A stretch of 57,555 bases of DNA from Anaerobutyricum stercoris (GTDB lineage: Bacteria > Bacillota > Clostridia > Lachnospirales > Lachnospiraceae): NCBI GenBank assembly GCA_019116455.1, contig DXBR01000063.1, positions 1 to 57,555 of the forward strand, read 5' to 3'. The translations under genes and the position numbers were made by a program. The notes below the pieces were generated by a model that was given only the letters and a program-made list of their open reading frames with translations, ran no database searches and was not told where the DNA came from. This document shows, one piece after another, positions 1 through 9,804 of this stretch (within the stretch, counting starts at the first letter, position 1; each line of letters begins with the position of its first letter).

Positions 1-74
1 CACACAATCAGTTCACCGCTTCTTATCACAGGCAAATGTAAAAATGCAATGATAATGCAATCCAGAGGCACCGG

Positions 75-108
75 TGCCGGAAAAGCCCGTAAATAAAGGC
101 TTTCTGGC
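75..108 (-). terminator. Possible guaA terminator
   Basis: On the minus strand, just past the guaA stop, AAAGCC and GGCTTT arms flank an AT-rich loop and run into TTTTCC. The stem is short and the outer arms pair imperfectly. A 12-bp palindrome (GGCACCGGTGCC, 67-78) lies immediately beyond. A weak intrinsic terminator is plausible. Confidence 0.4.
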
Positions 109-118
109 CCACCGCCGA

Positions 119-1663
119 CTATTCAAACTCAATCGTTCCCGGCGGTTTACTGGTCAGATCGTAGAATACACGATTGACTCCTTTCACCTCATTGATTATC
201 CGGCTCATGACTTTCTGCAAGACTTCGAACGGAATCTCTGCGGCTTCTGCGGTCATGAAGTCGACGGTGTTGACGGCGCGGAGCGCTACGGCGTAGTCGT
301 AGGTTCGTTCGTCTCCCATGACGCCGACAGAGCGCATGTTGGTGAGGGCGGCGAAGTACTGGCCAATGGTTTTGTCGAGGCCGGCGTTGGCGATTTCTTC
401 GCGGTAGATGGCGTCGGCGTCCTGAACGATACGGACTTTTTCGGCGGTGACTTCACCGATGATGCGAATGCCGAGGCCCGGGCCCGGGAATGGCTGACGG
501 AAGACGAGGGCTTCCGGGAGACCCAGTTCGAGGCCGGCTTTGCGGACCTCGTCTTTGAAGAGGTCGCGGAGCGGTTCGATAATTTCTTTGAAGTCTACGT
601 AGTCAGGGAGGCCGCCCACGTTGTGGTGGGATTTGATAACGGCGGATTCTCCGCCGAGGCCACTTTCAACGACGTCCGGGTAGATGGTTCCCTGGGCGAG
701 GAAGTCCACGGCACCGATTTTTTTGGCTTCTTCTTCGAAGACGCGGATAAATTCTTCGCCGATGATCTTACGTTTCTGTTCCGGCTCTGTGACGCCTGCC
801 AGTTTGCCGTAATAGCGTTCCTGAGCGTTGACGCGGATGAAGTTCAGGTCAAAGTCGCCTTCCGGACCGAATACGCTTTCTACTTCGTCGCCCTCGTTTT
901 TGCGGAGAAGGCCGTGATCCACGAATACGCAGGTCAGCTGTTTACCGATGGCGCGGGAAAGGAGGCCGGCTGCCACGGAGGAGTCTACGCCGCCGGATAA
1001 GGCGAGCAGGACTTTTCCGTCGCCGACTTTTTCACGAATGGCTTTGATGGAGTCCTGTACGAAGGAATCCATTTTCCAGTCGCCGGCGCAGTTACAGACA
1101 TTGTATACGAAGTTGCTTAATATTTCCTTGCCGCGGACGGTATGCAGCACCTCCGGGTGGAACTGGATGGCATAGAGCTTACGGCTGCGGTCTTCTGCGG
1201 CTGCCACCGGGCAGTCTTTGGTGTGAGCGCAGATTTCAAAGCCCGGCGCCGGCTGGGAGATATAATCGAAATGACTCATCCAGCAGACGGTGGTCGGCTC
1301 CACGCCGGTGAATAACAGAGATTCTGTGTTGACAAACACTTCTGTCTTGCCGTATTCACGCACTTTGGCTGACTCAACTTTACCGCCTAAAATGTGCATC
1401 ATAAGCTGCGCGCCGTAGCAGAGGCCAAGCACAGGGATGCCAAGTTCAAATAATTCTTTTGTATAGGTTGGGGAATCTGCCTCGTAGCAGCTGTTCGGGC
1501 CGCCGGTCAGAATGATTCCCTTTGGATTCATTTTTTTGATGGTCTCAATGTCCGTTTTGTAAGAATAGATTTCGCAGTATACGTTACATTCCCGGACACG
1601 TCTTGCCACCAGCTGATTGTACTGTCCGCCGAAATCGATAACAATGACTGTTTCTCTTTTCAA
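119..1663 (-). CDS. guaA: GMP synthase (glutamine-hydrolysing)
   Basis: Converts XMP to GMP using glutamine and ATP, the last step of guanine nucleotide synthesis; cytosolic. The N-terminal class I glutamine amidotransferase domain carries GLCYGAQ, with its nucleophilic Cys near residue 82. The ATP pyrophosphatase loop LSGGVDSSV follows, and the dimerisation domain ends PPGTIEFE. I place the start at a TTG (1661-1663) because AGGAGG sits 8 nt upstream of it and the first residues then read (M)KRETVIVIDFGG. An upstream in-frame ATG at 1723 would add 20 residues without homology and has no ribosome site. The resulting 514 residues is the normal family length. It stands alone, with the reductase gene upstream on the same strand after a 123-nt gap. 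No purine riboswitch is visible in that gap. Confidence 0.96.
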   Translation of the reverse strand: MKRETVIVIDFGGQYNQLVARRVRECNVYCEIYSYKTDIETIKKMNPKGIILTGGPNSCYEADSPTYTKELFELGIPVLGLCYGAQLMMHILGGKVESAKVREYGKTEVFVNTESLLFTGVEPTTVCWMSHFDYISQPAPGFEICAHTKDCPVAAAEDRSRKLYAIQFHPEVLHTVRGKEILSNFVYNVCNCAGDWKMDSFVQDSIKAIREKVGDGKVLLALSGGVDSSVAAGLLSRAIGKQLTCVFVDHGLLRKNEGDEVESVFGPEGDFDLNFIRVNAQERYYGKLAGVTEPEQKRKIIGEEFIRVFEEEAKKIGAVDFLAQGTIYPDVVESGLGGESAVIKSHHNVGGLPDYVDFKEIIEPLRDLFKDEVRKAGLELGLPEALVFRQPFPGPGLGIRIIGEVTAEKVRIVQDADAIYREEIANAGLDKTIGQYFAALTNMRSVGVMGDERTYDYAVALRAVNTVDFMTAEAAEIPFEVLQKVMSRIINEVKGVNRVFYDLTSKPPGTIEFE

Positions 1664-1786
1664 TGGGCTTTCCTCCTGTTTATCTGTAATTTCTTTATCT
1701 GAAATTGCCTGAATATCCGGCAATCATAATCATTTTATCTATGAAGTGTAACATTTTTTTGCTGAGATTTCCACATTTATTTACTT

Positions 1787-3388
1787 TTATAAATACGGAG
1801 CTGCAATCGCTCTCAGCTGTTCCGGATTCTCTGCGTACCAGGTCTCAAAGTCTTTGCCGCTGGCTGACACTTTTTCTCCCAGAGCTTTCATGAATGCCGG
1901 GATTTCTTCTTCCAGAATGGTTCCCAGCTGTTCTCCGAACTGTGCCGGTTCGCCTTCCTTACCATTGACATAGAGCACAAATGCAGATACCGGTTTGCCG
2001 TCCACTTTCTTCATGCCGCCGCGGAAGCCGATACGGCCAATCTGATGGGTACCACAGGATGACGGACATCCGGAAATGTGGATGCGCGGCAGGGTTCCTT
2101 CCGGGAAGTTCCATTCTCTTGCCGCTGCCACCAGGGCTGCCAGCAGTTTCTGGGAGTCACGCACGCCTACCTGACAGATGGATGAGCCGATACAGGCAAC
2201 GGAGGTCTCAAACAGGTTGGCGGCACCGTCACCGGTGACTGTCAGCAGTTTTTCTGCCTCTGTTCCGGTACAGTTGATAATATAGACCGTTTCGTCCGGC
2301 GCCACCCGAAGCTCCACCTGGTCCATGTCCTTGATGGCGTCATAAATCTCTATCAGTTTCTCCGGGGCAGGACATCCGCCGATCGGGTGATATTCCACGG
2401 CATACAGGCCGTCCTGTTTTTGCGGGATAATCCGGCTGCCTTCCACTGTGCTGCCGTCGCCGGTTTTTCCTGCCGACTGTACCGCTGCGGCAGCGCCTGT
2501 TCCGTCGGCCTCTGTACCGGCACTTGCCAGGTCATGACCGCCAGCTTTCGTAATCTTTTCCTCCGGAATATCCATATCGACTCCGCTGGCAAAGACGGCG
2601 TCCAGTTTCTTCCGGAATTCTTCTGTGTATTTCTCGCCTAAAACGTCCTGCATATAGCGGGTTCTTGCTTTTGCCCGGTTTTCATAATTGCCGTAGGTGG
2701 TAAACAGATCCACCATGGCGCGGATATAGTAAAGAATCTTGCTGCCTTCCACACCTTCCGCCACCAGCACGCCCATTTTGGCATTGTTGCCCAGACCTCC
2801 GGCGCTGTATACGTCAAAGGTTCCGTCCTCTCTTGCCACGAATCCCAGATCCCGGAAGGTAGCATGGGTACGGTTGGCCGGTGAGTTGGAAAATGCAACT
2901 TTTAGCTTGCGCGGCAGTTTTACGGTTTTGATCAGAGTCATCAGGTACTCTGCTGCCGCTTCCGCGTACAGGCTCACATCGAAATATTCACCCTGTTCCA
3001 CACCGGACAACGGGGATACCATTACATTTCTTGGAAAATCTCCTCCGCCGCCGCGGGTGACGATACCGTGTTCCAGCGCCTCCACAGCGATGCTGCAGAC
3101 GGCGTCCGCATTCAGGTTATGAAGCTGGATGGTCTGGCAGGTGGTGAAATGTACCTTGTTGATGTGGTATCTGCGGATGCTGTCCGTGATAAACTTTAAT
3201 TTGTCTTTTGTGACTCTGCCGCCCGGCAGACGCAGGCGCAGCATGCTGGCTTTTCCGCCTCTCTGGGCATAGCTGCCGAAGCCGCCGGAAAAGCCTTTGT
3301 ATTCGGGAACAGAAATCTTGCCGTCATAAAAATCGCGGGTTACTTTTTCAAACTCTTCGTAATCTTTTTTCCAGTTCTCAATATTCAT
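1787..3388 (-). CDS. Siroheme nitrite/sulfite reductase family protein
   Basis: Ferredoxin-type nitrite/sulfite reductase, reducing nitrite to ammonium or sulfite to sulfide at a coupled siroheme-[4Fe-4S] centre. The sequence shows the internally duplicated architecture of the family. The cluster ligands are present as C-x5-C (Cys399, Cys405) and C-x3-C (Cys441, Cys445, in SGCPSSCGTH). The start at 3388 is preceded by AAGGAG; a longer in-frame ATG at 3439 has none and adds 17 residues. The two halves are joined by a Gly/Ala/Thr-rich low-complexity linker (about residues 282-318), which is unusual for a metabolic enzyme. No partner flavoprotein or uroporphyrin methylase is adjacent, so nitrite and sulfite cannot be told apart from sequence. 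The enzyme class is secure; the substrate is open. Confidence 0.88.
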   Translation of the reverse strand: MNIENWKKDYEEFEKVTRDFYDGKISVPEYKGFSGGFGSYAQRGGKASMLRLRLPGGRVTKDKLKFITDSIRRYHINKVHFTTCQTIQLHNLNADAVCSIAVEALEHGIVTRGGGGDFPRNVMVSPLSGVEQGEYFDVSLYAEAAAEYLMTLIKTVKLPRKLKVAFSNSPANRTHATFRDLGFVAREDGTFDVYSAGGLGNNAKMGVLVAEGVEGSKILYYIRAMVDLFTTYGNYENRAKARTRYMQDVLGEKYTEEFRKKLDAVFASGVDMDIPEEKITKAGGHDLASAGTEADGTGAAAAVQSAGKTGDGSTVEGSRIIPQKQDGLYAVEYHPIGGCPAPEKLIEIYDAIKDMDQVELRVAPDETVYIINCTGTEAEKLLTVTGDGAANLFETSVACIGSSICQVGVRDSQKLLAALVAAAREWNFPEGTLPRIHISGCPSSCGTHQIGRIGFRGGMKKVDGKPVSAFVLYVNGKEGEPAQFGEQLGTILEEEIPAFMKALGEKVSASGKDFETWYAENPEQLRAIAAPYL

Positions 3389-3541
3389 ATTTTTCTCCTT
3401 TTCATGCTGCATTGATACATAAATGTACCATCTCTTCATGTCACGTTCAATTCATAGATCCATCTTCTCCCTCTGGTTTTGGATTCATAAATCTATCTTC
3501 TTTTGCCGCCTGGAAACGACCTGAAAAGGGCGGCGCTGTCT

Positions 3542-5029
3542 TTATTCACAAAAATATGTTCCAAGAGTTTCCTTGTCCACATCTTTACCCACATAAGAAC
3601 CAATGATCATACAGAGCAGTGAAACCACAATACCAATTAAAATCTGATGAATTTCCATGATTTTTATGCCCATAAGCATAGTCAGACAATACACGACTGT
3701 TCCTCCTGCCATGGCCCAGATAGCTCCGGTTTTGTTGGCTTTTTTCCAGAACATACCGAGTATAAACACCCAGAAAAATGCGGTTTCCAGCCCGCCGAAA
3801 GCGAACATATTGATTTTCCAGATAACATCCGGCGGGTTAATTGATATAAAGAAAATAATCAGGCCCAGCACAAGGGTACAGAGCTGACTGAGCATGCTCG
3901 TCTTCTTCTCCGAAATTTTCTGCTGGCGCTTTTCTTTTTCATACATATAGACATCCTTTATAATGGAAGAAGTTGCCGTCAGAAGCAGGGAGGATATGGT
4001 GGATATGGACGCTGCGATCGGTCCGATGATGGTAATTCCCGCTACCAGAGGCGACAGGGAGCGGACGATTGCCAGCGGCATAATGTTATCCACACTGTTT
4101 CCATAGGCTGCCAGGTCTTCCGTCAGGATCCCCTGGGAGAGCACGCCGATAAAGTTCATGCCGATGTTCATGGCGCCGATGACAACGGTACCGATGATAA
4201 TAGCACGATGCAACGATTTCGTATCCTTGTATGTGATACAGCGAACCACTGACTGCGGCAGTCCCACTGTGAAGATACCCACTAACATCCACTGGGAAAT
4301 GTACAGTGTGTACGGCATATTTCCTCCGGACAGCGGTTCCAGCAGTTCCGGACGGCGCACAGTAATCTGCTCCATAATGGCTTCGTAGCCGCCTCCGGCC
4401 TGAAGGATTCCCACGAGCAGAATGAACATGCCCACCAGCATGGCAATGGCGCAGAGCGCGTCGGTCACCGCCACACCGCGGAAACCGCCCACGGCAGTAT
4501 AGACGACTACTACCAGACCGAATACCACAAGGCCGACCACATAAGAATAACCGGTCACAGCCTCAAACAGCTTGGCGCCGCCCACAAACTGGGCTACCAT
4601 CGTCGCCGAGAAAAACAGCACGATGATAATGGCGGACAGATTGGCCAGCAGATCGGACTGATAGCGGTGACGAATCACATCAATGACTGTTACGGCGTCA
4701 ATCTTACGGGATACTATGGCCATTTTTTTGCCAAGAATCCCCAATACAAGAAACAATGCCGTCACCTGAACCACAGACATGTATATCCACCCGAAGCCTA
4801 TGTCCCACGCCTGTCCCGGTCCGCCCACAAAAGAGCTTACGGAGCTGTAGGTGGCCACAGTAGTCATGGCGAGAACAAAACCTCCAAGACTTCTGGAACC
4901 GGTAAAATACTCATTGAGGAAATTACCGGAACTCTTTTTTGCCGCTGCATTTCGCAAATAAATACTCACTGCCAGCATGGCCATCATAAATATAAATACC
5001 GGCAGCAATCCCCATATATTACCGTTCAT
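3542..5029 (-). CDS. panF: Sodium/pantothenate symporter (SSS family)
   Basis: Sodium:solute symporter of about 13 membrane segments. The N-terminal SSS signature region reads YFTGSRSLGGFVLAMTTVAT, and ATYSSVSSFVGGPGQAW follows it. Assignment to pantothenate uptake rests on this region plus the yhdT-like gene directly upstream, the arrangement seen for panF in Enterobacteria. The start at 5029 (MNGNIWGLL) has GAGG 9 nt upstream and overlaps the end of the preceding gene by 11 nt, suggesting translational coupling. Length is 495 residues, normal for PanF. Substrate specificity is inferred. Confidence 0.85.
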   Translation of the reverse strand: MNGNIWGLLPVFIFMMAMLAVSIYLRNAAAKKSSGNFLNEYFTGSRSLGGFVLAMTTVATYSSVSSFVGGPGQAWDIGFGWIYMSVVQVTALFLVLGILGKKMAIVSRKIDAVTVIDVIRHRYQSDLLANLSAIIIVLFFSATMVAQFVGGAKLFEAVTGYSYVVGLVVFGLVVVVYTAVGGFRGVAVTDALCAIAMLVGMFILLVGILQAGGGYEAIMEQITVRRPELLEPLSGGNMPYTLYISQWMLVGIFTVGLPQSVVRCITYKDTKSLHRAIIIGTVVIGAMNIGMNFIGVLSQGILTEDLAAYGNSVDNIMPLAIVRSLSPLVAGITIIGPIAASISTISSLLLTATSSIIKDVYMYEKEKRQQKISEKKTSMLSQLCTLVLGLIIFFISINPPDVIWKINMFAFGGLETAFFWVFILGMFWKKANKTGAIWAMAGGTVVYCLTMLMGIKIMEIHQILIGIVVSLLCMIIGSYVGKDVDKETLGTYFCE

Positions 5030-5279
5030 GTTTCTCATCCTCATCTTCCAGATCAAAATCTTTAAATACTTTTTTTACCATCCAGACAACCATTATAATG
5101 GAAAAAATCCACGTACCGATACACCCGGTGATGGCCCAGAGCGGTGTATGGCACACGGTTATGTTCAGATGGCTGACGCCAAATCCCGCGATTGCCCAAA
5201 ATACGATCAGGACGAGGAGGGCGGCGACGCAGGCTCCGGCTTCTTTTTTTATCTGCCGGTACTTTTCTTTCAGTTTCAT
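5019..5279 (-). CDS. yhdT: YhdT-like small membrane protein (DUF997)
   Basis: An 86-residue protein with two hydrophobic segments (about 16-38 and 50-70) and charged ends, preceded by a GAGGG ribosome site. Size, topology and position immediately upstream of panF match the YhdT/DUF997 family, whose function is unknown but which is genetically tied to PanF. Its last codons overlap the panF start, so the two are probably made together. A role as a small partner subunit is inference. Confidence 0.75.
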   Translation of the reverse strand: MKLKEKYRQIKKEAGACVAALLVLIVFWAIAGFGVSHLNITVCHTPLWAITGCIGTWIFSIIMVVWMVKKVFKDFDLEDEDEKHER

Positions 5280-5346
5280 ACTTTTCCCTCTTTTCTCTTC
5301 TGTCCCAAAACAGCTTTCTCATAAGTCTGTTCCGGAACCCTTGGTT

Positions 5347-6609
5347 TTATATTACCACATACTGCTTATATTTTTTCAAATCTTTCAGTAGACAATTCAT
5401 GGTCAGCTTCGTTCCTTCCGCCAGATATTCCGTTTCCTTTACGGTTGCATTCTCACTGAAGTAAGAGACCAGGGCTCCCTCCGTATAAGGAATCAGCATC
5501 ACGCAGTCCACGTAATTCTGGTAAATGTGACTGGAAATCATCTCGACCAGCTCCTCCAGACCAATACCTCTTTTGGCAGCCATATATATGTCATCTCCTC
5601 TGATCTGAGGCAGAGGTTCAATAATACCGTCACATTTATTGTAAACATGAATACACGGAATCTGTTCCGCTCCCAGCTCCCGAAGGGTATCTTCCGTCAC
5701 TTTCATCTGATCCTTATGGTTCTCGTCGGAATAATCTACAATTTCCAGCAGCAGGTCCGCATACTTGACCTCCTCCAAAGTAGAATGAAACGCCTGAACC
5801 AGATTGTGGGGAAGCTTGTTGATGAATCCAACGGTATCCGATATGAGAAACTCTTTTTTGTCCGGCAGGTGAATACTCCTAATGGTCGTATCCAGCGTGG
5901 CAAACAACATATCCTCCGCCAGCACCTTTTTCTCATCCTTCTGCTCGTATTTATCCAGAAGCGCATTCATCAAAGTAGATTTGCCGGCGTTGGTATATCC
6001 TACCAAAGCAACCTGCGGTATTCCCTGAATCAGACGGCGCTTTCTCTGTGTTTCCCGGTTTTTCTCTACTACTTTCAATTCCTTTTTCAATTCGGAAATG
6101 CGATGACGAATCTTCCGCTTATCCAGCTCCAGCTTCGTCTCTCCGGCACCCCGGTTTGACATGCCGCCGCTGGTTCCACCCTGACGGCTCAGCACCTCGC
6201 CCATGCCGGTCAGTCTCGGAAGTTCGTACTGCAGCCTGGCGGTTTCCACCTGGATTTTCGCCTCCCTTGTCTGCGCTCTGGAAGAAAAAATCTGCAGAAT
6301 CAGATTCGTCCGGTCCAGAATCGGTCTCTCGATAATATCCTTCAGATTCCGCAGCTGCATAGGAGAAAGAGTGTTGTCAAAAATGACCACATCCGCGTTC
6401 AGCATGTGCGCCACGGCCTTAATCTCATCCACCTTTCCGGTTCCCACATAGACTCCGGTATTGATCTGACTTACATTCTGTGTCTCTACGCCGACAACTT
6501 CCATATCACAGGCTTCCGCCAGACTTTCCAGTTCTTTCAATGCATTTTCAAAATCAGGGTCGTCATTGAGGTTCACGCCAACTAATAAGGCTTTTATTTT
6601 TTCGTCCAT
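5347..6609 (-). CDS. hflX: GTPase HflX
   Basis: Ribosome-associated GTPase that splits stalled or stressed 70S ribosomes. An N-terminal HflX domain (about 1-195) includes the conserved Gly-rich loop GGTSGGMSNRGAGETKLE. The G domain follows: G1 GYTNAGKSTL, G3 DTVGFI and G4 NKCD. A short C-terminal domain ends at YKQYVVI. The 420 residues fit the family. Start ATG 6609 follows GGAG. It lies 67 nt upstream of yhdT-panF on the same strand and may be cotranscribed with them, since no terminator is apparent between. Confidence 0.95.
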   Translation of the reverse strand: MDEKIKALLVGVNLNDDPDFENALKELESLAEACDMEVVGVETQNVSQINTGVYVGTGKVDEIKAVAHMLNADVVIFDNTLSPMQLRNLKDIIERPILDRTNLILQIFSSRAQTREAKIQVETARLQYELPRLTGMGEVLSRQGGTSGGMSNRGAGETKLELDKRKIRHRISELKKELKVVEKNRETQRKRRLIQGIPQVALVGYTNAGKSTLMNALLDKYEQKDEKKVLAEDMLFATLDTTIRSIHLPDKKEFLISDTVGFINKLPHNLVQAFHSTLEEVKYADLLLEIVDYSDENHKDQMKVTEDTLRELGAEQIPCIHVYNKCDGIIEPLPQIRGDDIYMAAKRGIGLEELVEMISSHIYQNYVDCVMLIPYTEGALVSYFSENATVKETEYLAEGTKLTMNCLLKDLKKYKQYVVI

Positions 6610-6796
6610 TCCATCTCCATCTTCTTAAAATAATATATTCTTTCACTTAATACCGAAAACATAAACAAAACATTGATACCAGCAAATGTATGGTAAATAT
6701 TTTAAAGGAAATACATTAATAAATATTTCTTTTTCAAATATACAGGTTTCCGGTAAAATAATCAACCTTTATGCGCAATCTTGCTTTTTAAAAACC

Positions 6797-6880
6797 GCAT
6801 AACGAAGGCTTCCTGAGAGTTTTTTTATCTTTTCGCTATCTTTATATCCCACCATATGATCCGGGAAGCGGCCGTTATGC
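6797..6880 (-). terminator. Long-loop inverted repeat at the uvrA 3' end
   Basis: GCATAACG plus GGAAGC arms at 6797-6813 pair with their complements at 6863-6880; the second arm contains the uvrA stop codon. On the minus strand the second stem arm is followed by GGTTTTT. The loop is about 50 nt, long for an intrinsic terminator, so this may instead be a 3'-end stabilising structure. Confidence 0.35.
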
Positions 6881-9706
6881 CAGATATTTTTTCAAATACT
6901 GCCCCGTGTAGGATTCCGGCACTGCCGCCACTTCCTCCGGCGTTCCTGTTGTAACGACGGTTCCGCCGCCGTCGCCGCCTTCCGGTCCCATGTCAATGAT
7001 ATAATCGGCGGTCTTGATGACTTCCAGATTATGTTCAATGACCACCACGGTGTTGCCGCCCTCGGTGAGCCGCTGAAGAATCTCCGTCAGTTTCTGAACG
7101 TCTGCAAAGTGCAGACCGGTGGTCGGCTCATCCAGCACGTAGATGGTCTTTCCTGTGCTCTGGCGGGAAAGTTCCGTGGCAAGCTTCACCCTCTGCGCCT
7201 CGCCGCCGGATAAGGTCGTGGACGGCTGGCCCAGTTTAATATAGCCAAGTCCCACGTCACGCAGTGTCTCGATTTTTCTGCGGATGGACGGCAGGCTGTC
7301 GAAGAACCGGCAGGCTTCTTCCACCGTCATATCCAGCACCTCGTAAATGTTTTTGCCTTTATATTTTACTTCCAATGTCTCCCGGTTATACCGATGGCCG
7401 TGGCAGACTTCGCACGGAACGTATACGTCCGGCAGGAAATTCATCTCGATCTTGATGATACCGTCGCCGGCGCAGGCCTCGCAGCGCCCGCCTTTCTTAT
7501 TAAAACTGAAACGCCCCTTGTCATAGCCTCTGGCCTTGGCGTCCTTGGTCATGGCAAAAAGCTCCCGGATGTGGTCGAAAACGCCGGTGTAGGTAGCCGG
7601 GTTGGAGCGCGGCGTCCGCCCGATCGGGGACTGATCGATGTTGATGATCTTATCCAGCTGCTCCACGCCCAGAATATCCTTATGTTTTCCCGGCTTGATG
7701 CGCGCCCGGTTCAGCAGGCAGGCAAGCTTTTTGTATAGAATCTCATTGATCAGAGAACTCTTGCCGGAGCCTGACACGCCGGTTACGCAGGTCAGCACGC
7801 CCAGAGGAAACTTTACGGTAACATTTTTCAGATTATTTTCTGCAGCGCCTTTCACGGTCAGCCAGCCGGTCGGCTTTCTGCGTACCTCCGGCACAGGAAT
7901 CTTCCGTTTGCCGCTTAGGTATTCTCCGGTGATGGAGTTCGGATTACGCATCAGCTCTTCCGCCGTTCCCGTGGCGACTACCTCGCCGCCATACTCGCCG
8001 GCCTCCGGGCCGATATCTACGATATAATCCGCCGCCAGCATGGTATCTTCGTCGTGTTCCACCACAATGAGGGAATTGCCCAGATCCCGCAGACTTTTCA
8101 GAGCGTGAATCAGCTTGTCATTGTCCCGCTGATGCAGACCGATGCTCGGCTCGTCGAGAATGTAGGCAACGCCCACCAGGCCGGAGCCGATCTGGGTGGC
8201 GAGACGGATTCGCTGCGCTTCTCCTCCGGAAAGGGTTCCTGTGGCCTGAGAAAGACTCAGATAATCCAGCCCCACATCGTTCAGGAAACCAATCCTTCCC
8301 CGAATCTCCCGGAGAATCTGTTTTCCAATCATGAGCTGACGGTCGTTGAGCTGTACATTTTTGAAAAACTCCACCAGCCGTTTTACAGAAAGATTCGTGA
8401 GTTCTGCGATATTGTAATCTCCCACAGTCACCGCCAGAGACTCTTCCTTCAGTCGCTGTCCGTGGCAGGAATCACACGGCGTCACCGTCATGAAGTTCTC
8501 ATATTCTGCCTTCAAACGTTCCGAATGATTCTCTCTGTATCTTCTCTGTACATTTCTTATGAGCCCTTCAAAGGCAACGTCGTAGTATCCTTCGCCACGT
8601 TTTCCCTTGTAATGTACGGTCACCTCTTTGCCATTTGTGCCGTAAATCAGCATATCCTGCACTTCCGGCCGAAGATCCTGAAACGGCGTGTTCAGGTCAA
8701 AATCATATTCCTCTGCCAGAGCGTCCAGGATGGCTCTCGTGTAGCTTTTCGGGTCGGTGCAGGACTGCCAGCCGAGAACGGTGATGGCGCCCTCCGCGAT
8801 GCTCATCCGCTTGTCCGGAATCATCAGATCCACGTCAAACTCCATCTTGAAGCCAAGGCCATGGCAGACCGGGCAGGCGCCGAACGGATTATTGAAGGAA
8901 AAACTCCGCGGCTCAATCTCATCGATGCTGACGCCGCAGTCCGGACAGGAGAAACTCTGACTGAAATTCATCGGTTCTCCCCCCGGCACATCCACCAGCA
9001 GCAGACCGCCGGTAAGAGCCATGACGGTCTCCACAGAATCGGCCAGACGCTGTTCAATGCCTTCTTTTATCACCAGACGATCCACCACGATCTCTATGGT
9101 ATGTTTTTTATTTTTTTCCAGTTTGATCTCCTCGGACAGATCATAAAGATGCCCGTCGATCCGCACCCGGACGTAACCGCTGCGCCTTGCGTTGTCGAGA
9201 ATTTTCACGTGCTCCCCCTTTCTTCCCCGGACGATAGGCGCCAGCAGTTGGATCTTCGTCCGCTCCGGCAGTCCCATCAGCGTGTCCACGATCTGATCCA
9301 CCGTCTGCTTCTCAATGACCTTGCCACATTTCGGACAGTGGGGAATCCCCACCCGGGCATAGAGCAGACGGAGATAGTCATAGATCTCCGTCACTGTTCC
9401 CACGGTGGAACGCGGGTTCCGGTTGGTGGATTTCTGGTCAATGGAAATGGCCGGGGACAGTCCCTGAATGTCGTCCACATCCGGCTTCTCCATCTGTCCC
9501 AGGAATTGTCTCGCATACGAAGACAGGGACTCCATGTATCTGCGCTGTCCCTCCGCATAAATGGTGTCAAAAGCAAGAGAGGACTTTCCGGAACCGCTCA
9601 GTCCCGTCAGCACCACAAATTCATTTCTCGGTATATTTACATCAATATTCTTCAGGTTGTGCTCCCTGGCACCCCGAATACGAATATATTCTTTCTTTTC
9701 ACTCAT
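6875..9706 (-). CDS. uvrA: Excinuclease ABC subunit A
   Basis: DNA-damage recognition ATPase of nucleotide excision repair, acting as a dimer with UvrB. Both ABC ATPase modules are intact: Walker A GLSGSGKSSLAFDT near the N-terminus and GVSGSGKSSLINE in the second half, each with an LSGGEAQR signature. Zinc-binding Cys pairs are visible at CPKCGK, CPDCG...CPVCHG and CEAC...CEVCHG. Length of 943 residues is standard. Start ATG 9706 follows AAAGGGAG. It lies downstream of uvrB on the same strand, the usual Bacillota uvrBA order, but separated by 282 nt containing palindromes and an in-frame uvrB tail. Confidence 0.98.
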   Translation of the reverse strand: MSEKKEYIRIRGAREHNLKNIDVNIPRNEFVVLTGLSGSGKSSLAFDTIYAEGQRRYMESLSSYARQFLGQMEKPDVDDIQGLSPAISIDQKSTNRNPRSTVGTVTEIYDYLRLLYARVGIPHCPKCGKVIEKQTVDQIVDTLMGLPERTKIQLLAPIVRGRKGEHVKILDNARRSGYVRVRIDGHLYDLSEEIKLEKNKKHTIEIVVDRLVIKEGIEQRLADSVETVMALTGGLLLVDVPGGEPMNFSQSFSCPDCGVSIDEIEPRSFSFNNPFGACPVCHGLGFKMEFDVDLMIPDKRMSIAEGAITVLGWQSCTDPKSYTRAILDALAEEYDFDLNTPFQDLRPEVQDMLIYGTNGKEVTVHYKGKRGEGYYDVAFEGLIRNVQRRYRENHSERLKAEYENFMTVTPCDSCHGQRLKEESLAVTVGDYNIAELTNLSVKRLVEFFKNVQLNDRQLMIGKQILREIRGRIGFLNDVGLDYLSLSQATGTLSGGEAQRIRLATQIGSGLVGVAYILDEPSIGLHQRDNDKLIHALKSLRDLGNSLIVVEHDEDTMLAADYIVDIGPEAGEYGGEVVATGTAEELMRNPNSITGEYLSGKRKIPVPEVRRKPTGWLTVKGAAENNLKNVTVKFPLGVLTCVTGVSGSGKSSLINEILYKKLACLLNRARIKPGKHKDILGVEQLDKIINIDQSPIGRTPRSNPATYTGVFDHIRELFAMTKDAKARGYDKGRFSFNKKGGRCEACAGDGIIKIEMNFLPDVYVPCEVCHGHRYNRETLEVKYKGKNIYEVLDMTVEEACRFFDSLPSIRRKIETLRDVGLGYIKLGQPSTTLSGGEAQRVKLATELSRQSTGKTIYVLDEPTTGLHFADVQKLTEILQRLTEGGNTVVVIEHNLEVIKTADYIIDMGPEGGDGGGTVVTTGTPEEVAAVPESYTGQYLKKYLA

Positions 9707-9748
9707 GTATATCTCCCTTTATCTGTCAGACTTCTGGCCACTGTATAA

Positions 9749-9783
9749 GCCCGGTACATTTCCCGGGAAAATGTACTGCGGGC
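9749..9783. repeat. Imperfect palindrome between uvrB and uvrA
   Basis: GCCCG and GTACATTT arms around CCCGGG, mirrored by AAATGTAC and CGGGC, form a strong hairpin. There is no T-run on either side, so a terminator is unlikely. It could be an operator, an mRNA stabiliser or part of a dispersed palindrome family (compare 9805-9850). Confidence 0.5.
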
Positions 9784-9804
9784 AGTTCATCCCCGAAAAT
9801 GTAT

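Noticed and set aside
74..1000. 308-codon plus-strand frame opposite guaA
   Set aside because: Shadow of guaA; Phe/Asp/Val-rich and without any domain.
1664..1786. Purine or guanine riboswitch upstream of guaA
   Set aside because: None of the conserved aptamer core sequences are present in the gap.
8054..9748. 564-codon open frame on the plus strand opposite uvrA
   Set aside because: It is antisense to an unmistakable uvrA with all motifs intact, has no plausible ribosome site and no recognisable domain. Long antisense frames are expected from the codon bias of this gene.
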